Assembly: GCA_902464485.1 (NCBI GenBank)
Contig: CABQJJ010000026.1
Location: forward strand, 1 to 21,651
Source of the DNA: an uncultured Collinsella sp.
GTDB lineage: Bacteria; Actinomycetota; Coriobacteriia; Coriobacteriales; Coriobacteriaceae
DNA: 21,651 bases
Direction of reading: 5' to 3'
The notes under the pieces were generated by a model. It ran no database searches. It was not told the DNA's origin and saw only the letters and a list, made by a program, of their open reading frames with translations. Of the stretch, positions 16,511-21,651 are shown in pieces (the first letter of the stretch is position 1; the number at the start of each line of letters is the position of its first letter). The translations under genes and the position numbers were made by a program.

Positions 16511-16526
16511 GCTGTCAAACGGAGGA

Positions 16527-16542
16527 TGTTTCACGTGAAACA
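16527..16542. promoter_or_regulatory. parS site 1
   Basis: TGTTTCACGTGAAACA, a perfect palindrome matching the bacterial chromosomal parS consensus. It lies 40 bp upstream of the parA start and is the ParB-CTP loading site. Confidence 0.95.
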
Positions 16543-16565
16543 TTCCGATTCGATATCAACCGCCA

Positions 16566-16581
16566 TGTTTCACGTGAAACA
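16566..16581. promoter_or_regulatory. parS site 2
   Basis: An identical 16-bp perfect parS palindrome, exactly 39 bp from site 1 and 39 bp from site 3. Confidence 0.95.
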
Positions 16582-16600
16582 CTGCAAGTTGTTAGTATCC

Positions 16601-16629
16601 ATTATGTTTCACGTGAAACATCTAGGCAA
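16601..16629 (-). promoter_or_regulatory. Candidate parAB promoter enclosing a parS site
   Basis: On the minus strand TTGCCT (16624-16629, in the last codons of rsmG) and CATAAT (16601-16606) are separated by 17 bp. parS site 3 fills that spacer almost exactly. ParB bound there would block RNA polymerase, which suggests autorepression; this is inferred from position only. Confidence 0.4.
16605..16620. promoter_or_regulatory. parS site 3
   Basis: The third identical perfect parS palindrome, ending one base before the rsmG stop codon. Confidence 0.95.
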
Positions 16630-17359
16630 GCGGATTCTTCTTAGCCATGCCATTTGCACGAGGCAATGAAACGGATGCTGGATGACTCTTCTTGAGAACA
16701 ATGAACTCCCTGTGGCCCAAGCCCTCAGGCAAATCGATTGCGTCATTAAGAAGCAAAGTGAAGCCGCAAATCTTAGCTGCCGACATGCCGGAAACTAGCT
16801 CCTCATCCGAAGGATTACCCTTGGTGATAACAAATAGACCTCCATCCTTGAGGAACGGAGCCGCATACTCAACAAGAATCGGTAGAGGTGCCAGTGCGCG
16901 GGCGGTTACGACAGAGAACTGCTTCTTGTGGCTTCGAGCATATTCTTCAAGACGATCATGAACCGCATGAGCATGTTTCAATCGCAGAGCATGAACAAAA
17001 GAATTAACAGCATCAACCTTCTTGCCAACAGAGTCAATATAAGTGGCCTTACGATGCGTGGTTATCGTTAATGGAATGCCAGGGAAGCCAGCACCTGTTC
17101 CCATATCGAGCAAAGCACCCTCAGGAGCCTGATTGATATAAGGGAGTAAAACAAGTGAGTCAAGGATATGGAGTACCGCAGCATCCTCTATGTTAAGAAT
17201 ACGGGTGAGATTGGTTGTCTTATTTGTTTCCAAAACCAAATCCAAATGCTGAATACATTTCCTCAGCTCAGCATCAGTTACGCTCAAGGAATACTCTTTG
17301 CAATAGGAAGTTAGACGACTCAGCATCTCGTCAGCCTGCTGATCAGTAAGTACTAACAA
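16622..17359 (-). CDS. rsmG: 16S rRNA (guanine527-N7) methyltransferase
   Basis: This protein of about 245 residues methylates G527 of 16S rRNA; loss gives low-level streptomycin resistance in several bacteria. The SAM-binding loop LLDMGTGAGFPG (83-94) matches the family 'DIGSGAGFPG'. 'ETNKTTNLTRI' (44-54) and 'VTARALAPLPILVEY' are further RsmG hallmarks. The start is judged to be TTG at 17359, because AAAGGAG lies 6 bp before it; the frame stays open to 17407, but there the start would touch the jag terminator and lack a binding site. The gene is the first of the rsmG-parA-parB unit and is separated from jag by a strong terminator, so it needs its own promoter, which I could not define. The last codons overlap the candidate parA promoter. 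Confidence 0.93.
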   Translation of the reverse strand: MLVLTDQQADEMLSRLTSYCKEYSLSVTDAELRKCIQHLDLVLETNKTTNLTRILNIEDAAVLHILDSLVLLPYINQAPEGALLDMGTGAGFPGIPLTITTHRKATYIDSVGKKVDAVNSFVHALRLKHAHAVHDRLEEYARSHKKQFSVVTARALAPLPILVEYAAPFLKDGGLFVITKGNPSDEELVSGMSAAKICGFTLLLNDAIDLPEGLGHREFIVLKKSHPASVSLPRANGMAKKNPLA

Positions 17360-17403
17360 CGAAAGCTCCTTTGTAACAAAAATCAGTGAATCGAGAACTT
17401 TTG

Positions 17404-17437
17404 ACAAAAAAAGGGGACGTGGAAACCACGTCCCCTT
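17404..17437 (-). terminator. Terminator of the rpmH-jag operon
   Basis: A perfect stem GGGGACGTGG (17413-17422) with CCACGTCCCC (17426-17435) and AAA loop is followed on the minus strand by seven T residues. It begins about 20 bp after the jag stop. This is a textbook intrinsic terminator separating jag from rsmG. Confidence 0.93.
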
Positions 17438-17455
17438 AGCATAAGCTCGAGTAGA

Positions 17456-18025
17456 TTATCGAGCAACAATTACCACATGGCGATCAGGGTCAGAACCTTC
17501 GGAATGAGTGTCGACAGCATCGTTACCACGAAGTGCAATGTGGACCAGACGACGCTCGTAGGCATTCATGGGCGGAAGCGAAACACTCTTGTGAGTGCGA
17601 ACTGCTCGCTCGGCAGCTGACTGTGCCATAGAGGCAACTTTGTCTTGGCGGCGGCTCTTATACCCCTCGACGTCGACGACGACGGGATACCTAAAGCCAA
17701 GTTTGCGGCTCACCAGCAACGAGAACATAACCTGAAGGGCATCAAGAGTACGACCATGACGGCCAATGAGAACAGCAAGATCCGGAGCAGTTACATCCAA
17801 AATCAGCTCACCCTCGTCACCCTCATACTCATCGATGGGAGAGTTCGCCGCATCGAAGTGCGAAAGGATGGAACGAAGAATAGAAATCGCAACATCGGCA
17901 ATGGTGTCGAGCTCCTCATCGGTCAGCTCTTCACCAGCCTTGTAACGCTGTGCAATCTCGGGATAATCGCCCGCGACCTGCGGGGCAACCTCCTCAAGCA
18001 TATCCTCGACGATCTCTTCAGACAT
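17456..18025 (-). CDS. jag: KhpB/Jag-type RNA-binding protein (KH + R3H)
   Basis: This 189-residue protein has an acidic helical N-terminus (1-60). A KH domain (about 70-122) follows with GRHG at 88-91 ('AVLIGRHGRTLDALQ'), then an R3H domain (about 125-189) with Arg158-x3-His162 ('YERRLVH') and a 'DPDRHVVI' ending typical of Jag. The separate N-terminal Jag_N domain of longer Firmicute homologues is missing. In Gram-positives KhpB pairs with KhpA to bind RNA and affects cell elongation and division. ATG at 18025 is chosen over an in-frame TTG at 18037, since GGAG lies 7 bp before it. It follows yidC, its usual partner, with a 44-bp gap that contains the TTAGGTACCTAA palindrome, and is the last gene before the terminator. 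Confidence 0.92.
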   Translation of the reverse strand: MSEEIVEDMLEEVAPQVAGDYPEIAQRYKAGEELTDEELDTIADVAISILRSILSHFDAANSPIDEYEGDEGELILDVTAPDLAVLIGRHGRTLDALQVMFSLLVSRKLGFRYPVVVDVEGYKSRRQDKVASMAQSAAERAVRTHKSVSLPPMNAYERRLVHIALRGNDAVDTHSEGSDPDRHVVIVAR

Positions 18026-18040
18026 AACGAACTCCAAAAG

Positions 18041-18052
18041 TTAGGTACCTAA
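18041..18052. repeat. 12-bp palindrome TTAGGTACCTAA, copy 2
   Basis: A perfect palindrome in the yidC-jag gap, ending 15 bp before the jag start codon and close to its ribosome binding site. It is identical to the copy at 14537-14548. No -35/-10 pair is evident around it. Confidence 0.6.
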
Positions 18053-18069
18053 ATAAGAATACTATCCCA

Positions 18070-18840
18070 CTACTTCTTCTTGTGCGGGCGCGGCTTCTTC
18101 TCGCGACGAGTAACCTCGACCTGCAGCGGAGCATTCTTAAGACGCTCTTCCTCATCGGCCTTAGCCTTGTCGATAACCTTCTGCGTCACGAAGATCTGCT
18201 GGATAACCTGCCAGGCAGAAGACACATCGTAGTACAGCAGAACGCCGACGGGCAGGCTCCAGCCCATCCAAAGCATCATGACGGTCATGACGACGGCCAT
18301 CATACGCATGCTCTGGGCCTGCTGACCAGTCTGATTGCGCGACATATAGAGCTGCGGAATCAGGGTCAAGACAGCGAACAGAATCAGGCAAACTAGTGCA
18401 GGCAGCGCAACCATAAAGCCATCGGCAAAAGAAGCGCTCGGCGTGGTGGTAAGGTCAGGCAGGATGTTGAAGAACGAGAACGTGCCGTCGCTAAAGTACT
18501 GCGGCAGGTTACGCAGCAGCGTAAACAGGGCGAACAGGACAGGCATCTGGATCAACAGCGGCAGACAACCAGCCATGGGGTTGAACTTGTTCTCACTGTA
18601 GAACTTCTGCATCTCCTCGGCCTGACGCTGGGGATCGTCGGCATAGCGCTCCTGGATCTCGAGCATCTTAGGCTGCAGCACCTGCATGCGAGCCGTCGAC
18701 TTGGTCGACTTGAGCATGAGCGGCGTCAGCAGCAGACGGATGATGACCACCAGGATAATGATGGACAGGCCCCAGTCGACCGCAAAGGTCTGGATGAGCT
18801 TGAGCAGCTCGAAAAGGATGTTAACGATCCAATCCCACAT
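18070..18840 (-). CDS. yidC: Membrane protein insertase YidC/Oxa1
   Basis: This 256-residue insertase places proteins in the cytoplasmic membrane, alone or with SecYEG. Hydrophobic segments occur at about 24-40, 92-112, 140-165 and 178-215. Arg35 ('VVIIRLLLTPLML') is the conserved hydrophilic-groove residue of the Oxa1 fold. The cytoplasmic loop 'QPKMLEIQERYADDPQRQAEE' region (about 55-80) and 'PMAGCLPLLIQMPVLFALF' (88-106) are typical, and a Lys/Arg-rich tail ends in HKKK. No lipobox or large periplasmic domain is present; the N-terminus looks like an uncleaved membrane-associated helix. ATG at 18840 has GGAGG upstream. Gene order rnpA-yidD-yidC-jag is the classic one. Confidence 0.95.
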   Translation of the reverse strand: MWDWIVNILFELLKLIQTFAVDWGLSIIILVVIIRLLLTPLMLKSTKSTARMQVLQPKMLEIQERYADDPQRQAEEMQKFYSENKFNPMAGCLPLLIQMPVLFALFTLLRNLPQYFSDGTFSFFNILPDLTTTPSASFADGFMVALPALVCLILFAVLTLIPQLYMSRNQTGQQAQSMRMMAVVMTVMMLWMGWSLPVGVLLYYDVSSAWQVIQQIFVTQKVIDKAKADEEERLKNAPLQVEVTRREKKPRPHKKK

Positions 18841-18869
18841 GTAAGTTTTCCTCCGATAGCGAGTGCCCG

Positions 18870-19094
18870 CTAGGGCACAGGGTCATAACCGCCGACGTGC
18901 AGGGGATTGCAGCGAGCGATGCGCCTCACGGCAAGCCAGCAGCCTCTCAAAACACCGTACTTCTCAATCGCCAGGATGGCGTATTGAGAGCACGTTGGAT
19001 AATAAATGCAGGCGTCAGGCAATAAGGGCGAAATAACCTGTTGATATATGTGAATAGGAGCGATGGCAACACGTCGCAAAACGTGATTGCTCAT
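18870..19094 (-). CDS. yidD: Membrane protein insertion efficiency factor YidD
   Basis: This 74-residue protein shows the family pattern 'YQQVISPLLPDACIYYPTCS', then a Gln-Tyr-Ala stretch, 'RIARCNPLHVGGYDPVP' and three conserved cysteines. YidD is a small amphipathic membrane-associated protein that aids YidC-dependent insertion. Its ATG overlaps the rnpA stop by 4 bp (ATGA) and GGGGAGGAG lies just upstream, so it is coupled to rnpA. yidC follows after 29 bp. Confidence 0.95.
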   Translation of the reverse strand: MSNHVLRRVAIAPIHIYQQVISPLLPDACIYYPTCSQYAILAIEKYGVLRGCWLAVRRIARCNPLHVGGYDPVP

Positions 19095-19429
19095 CGCTCC
19101 TCCCCGGCAACGCCGGCGCGTTTCATAAGCGAACGCAATGCCTTGTCCATCTCCTGAGGCGAAGAGATCCTCGTCTTGGGAGTCGCGAACAAGATGATGT
19201 CATAACCCGCAACGGGAAATCCGCAGCTGCGGGCGGCCTCGCGCATCACACGCTTAGAACGGTTGCGCACGACTGCACAACCGAGTCGTTTAGCACCAAC
19301 GAAGGCGACCCTTCCGGAGCCGCCTTCGCCAACCGATTCACATATGGTCATTCGAATCAGAGGGTGATTGAAACGACGCCCCTGACTGAACACATGCTCG
19401 AAATCTTGCCGAGACTTAATAGTCTTCAT
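19091..19429 (-). CDS. rnpA: Ribonuclease P protein component
   Basis: This 112-residue basic protein binds RNase P RNA and helps cleave tRNA 5' leaders. Landmarks are 'RQDFEHVFSQGRRF' (7-20), 'VGAKRLGCAVVRNRSKRVMR' (44-63, containing the RNR motif at 55-57) and 'GYDIILFATPKT' (75-86). The rpmH stop is 20 bp upstream. No clear Shine-Dalgarno precedes the ATG at 19429, so translation may depend on reinitiation after rpmH. The stop overlaps the yidD start. Confidence 0.95.
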   Translation of the reverse strand: MKTIKSRQDFEHVFSQGRRFNHPLIRMTICESVGEGGSGRVAFVGAKRLGCAVVRNRSKRVMREAARSCGFPVAGYDIILFATPKTRISSPQEMDKALRSLMKRAGVAGEER

Positions 19430-19449
19430 GCGAGATGTGTGTATCGCTG

Positions 19450-19584
19450 CTAGACAGTGAGACGCTTGCGGCCCTTGGCGCGGCGACGGGCGAGCACGGC
19501 ACGACCACCCTTGGTGGCCATACGGGCACGGAAGCCATGGGTCTTGGCACGCTTACGCTTATTAGGCTGATACGTACGCTTCAT
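19450..19584 (-). CDS. rpmH: 50S ribosomal protein L34
   Basis: This 44-residue, very basic protein begins MKRTYQPNKRKRAKTHGF and ends 'RRRAKGRKRLTV', the standard L34 sequence. The open frame extends further upstream, but ATG at 19584 has AGGAGG at proper distance and gives the canonical length. It is the first gene of the rpmH-rnpA-yidD-yidC-jag operon and faces away from the putative oriC. Confidence 0.97.
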   Translation of the reverse strand: MKRTYQPNKRKRAKTHGFRARMATKGGRAVLARRRAKGRKRLTV

Positions 19585-19612
19585 CTTAAGTTCCTCCTGC
19601 TGCATTTCGAGT

Positions 19613-19630
19613 GTCCGCGGGAGCGCGGAC
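19613..19630 (-). promoter_or_regulatory. Hairpin in the rpmH leader
   Basis: A 7-bp GC-rich stem GTCCGCG/CGCGGAC with 4-nt loop lies between the rpmH promoter and its ribosome binding site. No T-run follows. It may stabilise the mRNA or serve a regulatory role; nothing more can be said from the sequence. Confidence 0.4.
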
Positions 19631-19656
19631 GCAGATATAGACACGTGAGCTTGAAG

Positions 19657-19686
19657 ATTGTAGGGAAATCAATGTTCAAATGTCAA
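19657..19686 (-). promoter_or_regulatory. Promoter of the rpmH operon
   Basis: On the minus strand a perfect -35 TTGACA (19681-19686) and -10 TACAAT (19657-19662) stand 18 bp apart, giving a leader of about 65 nt before rpmH. It is the strongest promoter I see in the window, apt for a ribosomal protein operon. Confidence 0.85.
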
Positions 19687-19734
19687 GAAATCAAAGGTAA
19701 AAGGTTGCGTAGTTCACACGGTTCCGCCATAAGC

Positions 19735-19929
19735 CGGATGAGTTTTTGAGTATGTCGCCAACTTTTCACGATATTTCACCGAGTTTTCAACAGGTCATGT
19801 TGGCAATGTTGAGAACTTTTCGCCCGTTTTCTAAAGTTTTCAACAGGTTTTGAAAACTTGTCGAAAGATGAGAAACATTGCGCGGTGAGCTACTATTTAT
19901 CCGAAACCTTTTGAAAGATTGCGAGCGGC
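19735..19929. other. Putative chromosomal replication origin (oriC)
   Basis: The gap between the rpmH promoter and the next gene is A/T-richer than its surroundings and carries repeated DnaA-box-like nonamers. TTTTCAACA occurs at 19784-19792 and 19837-19845, 53 bp apart. TTCTCAACA lies on the minus strand at 19807-19815, and TTATCCGAA at 19897-19905. They differ from the E. coli TTATCCACA by one to three bases. Position between rpmH and dnaA, with transcription diverging from it, is the classic origin setting. The exact unwinding site cannot be fixed by eye. Confidence 0.65.
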
Positions 19930-21306
19930 ATGTCTGACGACTTTTACACCATGGTCGATTCCGGTGACCCGGCACCCGACAACGAGCATATCAACGGCGT
20001 GCGCGAAGAGCGCAAAGAGGGCGAGCTGGCATCAAAACGGGCACCGAAAACCATGTACGCGGCGCGCATCGCCGTCTATGACGACATGCTTTCGACCCCG
20101 CGCGTGATCGTCATCGAGCCGCAGGACATCCGCACGTATCTGGAAGAAACGACCAACGCCGTCTACCAGTGCATGAAAGAGCAGGGCGGACACATCTCGC
20201 TCATGGTTATCCGCGAGATAGTCGAAAACTTTATCCATGCCCACTTTGCCGAACCCATCATCTCGATCCTGGACGGCGGCGATACCATACGATTCGCAGA
20301 CCAGGGGCCGGGAATCGACGACAAGGAGCGGGCCTTCGACTTTGGCGTGACCAGCGCAAACAGCGAGATGAAGCGGTATATACGCGGCACCGGGGCAGGC
20401 TTTCCCATGGTGCAGGAATACTTGGAAAACGCCGGAGGTGCGGTGTCCATCGAAGACAACATGGGCAACGGCACCGTGGTCACGGTAAGCCTAAACCCCA
20501 AGCGCGTGCAGGAAATCGAGCGCGCCGGAGGGCGGGGAGCCGCCGTGCGTCCCGAGACGGAGCAGCCGGAATACCCCCTGCCGGGTGCATTTCCACAGCA
20601 AGCAATGCCGGCTCCGAAACAATCCATGGCCGCGCCCCCTCTGCAGCAGCCTATGGTTTCGCAGCAGATACAGCAACCCGGCATGCCGCCTATGCAAGAC
20701 CCCCAGCCCACGGGACAGACGACAACTCAAGGATCGGCCGAGTCCATGTTCTCGGCCGATCCGGATGCAGTCGCGATGCAGCAGGTAACAGGCATGCAAG
20801 GCGCTCAACAGATGGGCTTCCAGCCATACCCGCAGGGATATCCGGGACAATACATGCCGCAGCAGGGATACCCCCAGCAATACATGCAGCAGTATCCCCA
20901 GGGTTATCAGCAGCCGTATCAGCAGATGCCGCAGCCGTACAATCCCTGGCCCCAGCAGATGCCGCCGCAGCCATACCAACAGTGGCCGCAAAGTTTTCAA
21001 CAACAGATGCCGTCCATGCAGAGTTCTCAACAACCAGCAGCTCAAATGATGTATCCTAATGCGGCTAATCAATACGCACAGCCGCAACCGGACGTTTTTG
21101 TGAGCGAGCGCGGCAACGCGGCGCTTGGATATCTGGCTCAAAACCAAGAGTGTGGCGCCACCGACCTGGCGCGAGCATTTGGAAACTCCGCACCCACGTG
21201 GTCACGCACGCTCAATGACTTGGCGCAGGCCGGCTTGGTAATCAAACACGGTCAGAAATACCATCTGACCGAACTCGGCAGCGCTCGCGTGCGTGCCCAA
21301 AGTTAA
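19930..21306 (+). CDS. GHKL-type ATPase / Gln-rich linker / winged-helix fusion at oriC
   Basis: This 458-residue protein has a GHKL (HATPase_c) domain at about 60-190: N box 'IREIVENFIHAHF' (Glu96, Asn100, His103), G1 box ADQGPGID (123-130) and G2 box GTGAGF (153-158), ending 'NGTVVTVSLN'. No phospho-acceptor helix, membrane segment or sensor domain is seen, so it is not an ordinary sensor kinase; the single compact ATPase recalls SpoIIAB/RsbW-like proteins. Residues about 210-390 are a low-complexity linker rich in Gln, Pro, Met and Tyr ('QGYPQQYMQQYPQGYQQ'). A winged helix (about 393-455: 'ATDLARAFGNSAPTWSRTLN', 'AGLVIKH', 'YHLTELG') ends the protein and probably binds DNA. It lies between oriC and dnaA, 15 bp before dnaA with no terminator between. 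The Shine-Dalgarno before ATG 19930 is weak. I know no named gene for it; a role in replication or dnaA control is inferred from place only. Confidence 0.8.
   Translation: MSDDFYTMVDSGDPAPDNEHINGVREERKEGELASKRAPKTMYAARIAVYDDMLSTPRVIVIEPQDIRTYLEETTNAVYQCMKEQGGHISLMVIREIVENFIHAHFAEPIISILDGGDTIRFADQGPGIDDKERAFDFGVTSANSEMKRYIRGTGAGFPMVQEYLENAGGAVSIEDNMGNGTVVTVSLNPKRVQEIERAGGRGAAVRPETEQPEYPLPGAFPQQAMPAPKQSMAAPPLQQPMVSQQIQQPGMPPMQDPQPTGQTTTQGSAESMFSADPDAVAMQQVTGMQGAQQMGFQPYPQGYPGQYMPQQGYPQQYMQQYPQGYQQPYQQMPQPYNPWPQQMPPQPYQQWPQSFQQQMPSMQSSQQPAAQMMYPNAANQYAQPQPDVFVSERGNAALGYLAQNQECGATDLARAFGNSAPTWSRTLNDLAQAGLVIKHGQKYHLTELGSARVRAQS
20994..21032 (+). other. DnaA-box-like nonamers inside the ATPase gene
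   Basis: TTTTCAACA (20994-21002) and TTCTCAACA (21024-21032), 30 bp apart, repeat the nonamers of the putative oriC. They are formed by Ser/Phe-Gln-Gln codons that use CAA, where much of this gene uses CAG. They lie about 300 bp before dnaA and could form a second origin half or a dnaA control site. Confidence 0.35.
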
Positions 21307-21321
21307 GGAACGGGAGAGACA

Positions 21322-21651
21322 GTGGACGAGGAAGCAAGCATCATCCTGGAGGATGCCATCGCCTTTTGCCAGCGCGACGGCCAAGATGCACGCCTAATCA
21401 ACATGCTGGGGCAATCGCGAGCTATGAGCCTGACCGAGGACACCTTGACCATCGAGGCACCGTCGCGCTTTGCCATTGCGCAGCTCAAAAAGCATCAGCC
21501 GACTATCGAGCACTATCTAGAAGAGATTGCCTTTGCGCCGATCGCACTCAACATCGTGGCACCGCAGGGCTCCGCGGCAGATAACGCCGCGCCCGCAGCA
21601 CCCGTCGTCTCCCCGACGGCGCACGTCGCCGCCCCCATGCCGGCCCCCGAG
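21322..21651 (+). CDS. dnaA: Chromosomal replication initiator DnaA, N-terminal part (cut by window edge)
   Basis: The frame begins with GTG at 21322, preceded by GGGAGAG, and stays open to the window end (110 codons). Residues about 1-75 match DnaA domain I, which binds DnaB helicase and other partners: 'LEDAIAFCQRDGQDARLINM', 'DTLTIEAPSRFAIAQLKKHQ', 'TIEHYLEEI'. After that an Ala/Pro-rich stretch starts, the variable domain II linker. The AAA+ and DNA-binding domains lie beyond the window. Its place right of oriC and opposite rpmH supports the call. It starts 15 bp after the ATPase/winged-helix gene and is probably co-transcribed with it. Confidence 0.88.
   Translation, partial: MDEEASIILEDAIAFCQRDGQDARLINMLGQSRAMSLTEDTLTIEAPSRFAIAQLKKHQPTIEHYLEEIAFAPIALNIVAPQGSAADNAAPAAPVVSPTAHVAAPMPAPE

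Noticed and set aside
16513..16518. TTGACA on the minus strand ahead of parA as a -35 element
   Set aside because: At 17 bp downstream there is only the ribosome binding site and no -10 match, so it is unlikely to be a promoter.
19613..19630. rpmH leader hairpin as a transcription attenuator
   Set aside because: No T-tract follows the stem and no alternative pairing is evident; kept only as a hairpin of unknown role.
20820..20960. Repetitive Gln/Tyr codons as a CRISPR or tandem DNA repeat
   Set aside because: The units vary in length and sequence and stay in frame, so this is low-complexity protein coding rather than a repeat array.
20169..21059. A 296-codon frame within the ATPase/winged-helix gene
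   Set aside because: It is Arg/Ala/His-rich shadow coding in another frame. The true frame has ATPase boxes and a winged helix at its two ends.

Overview
This window looks like the origin-proximal part of a chromosome from a moderately GC-rich actinobacterium, most likely class Coriobacteriia and possibly Collinsella. The taxonomic call is an inference from protein flavour and gene mix: a PafB/PafC-like WYL pair, a DinG with an N-terminal exonuclease, a SpaA-type adhesin with LPSTG anchor, and a lipobox-free YidC. The placement near the origin is firm. The order rpmH-rnpA-yidD-yidC-jag-rsmG-parA-parB runs leftward from an A/T-richer gap, and dnaA starts rightward at 21322.

Layout, left to right. 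1-55: the 5' part of a tRNA-Gly(CCC) on the minus strand. 353-3787 (+): a sortase-anchored adhesin with a thioester domain and SpaA/Cna_B repeats. 3859-7235 (-): a two-gene unit made of a membrane protein with a split, catalytically degraded M28 peptidase fold, and a 72-residue single-pass membrane protein. 7434-9360 (+): two overlapping WYL regulators. 9357-13210 (-): ddl (D-Ala-D-Ala ligase) coupled to dinG (exonuclease-helicase). 13296-14348 (+): rlmN. 14545-17359 (-): rsmG, parA, parB and a small membrane protein coupled to parB. Three perfect parS sites lie between rsmG and parA. 17456-19584 (-): rpmH, rnpA, yidD, yidC and jag, from a strong promoter to a strong terminator. 19585-19929: the likely oriC. 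19930-21306 (+): a GHKL ATPase / Gln-rich linker / winged-helix fusion. 21322 onward (+): dnaA, cut by the window edge.

The right half serves replication and segregation (oriC, dnaA, parABS) and the ribosome and membrane-insertion housekeeping (L34, RNase P protein, YidD, YidC, KhpB/Jag, RsmG). Leftward genes run with the left replication fork; the adhesin, WYL pair and rlmN run against it.

The most unusual items are the ATPase/winged-helix protein lying between oriC and dnaA, the M28-like protein with a roughly 660-residue insert and lost metal ligands, a 12-bp palindrome present twice at the two ends of the jag-rsmG-par block, a parS site filling the spacer of a candidate parA promoter, and the small membrane protein translationally coupled to parB.
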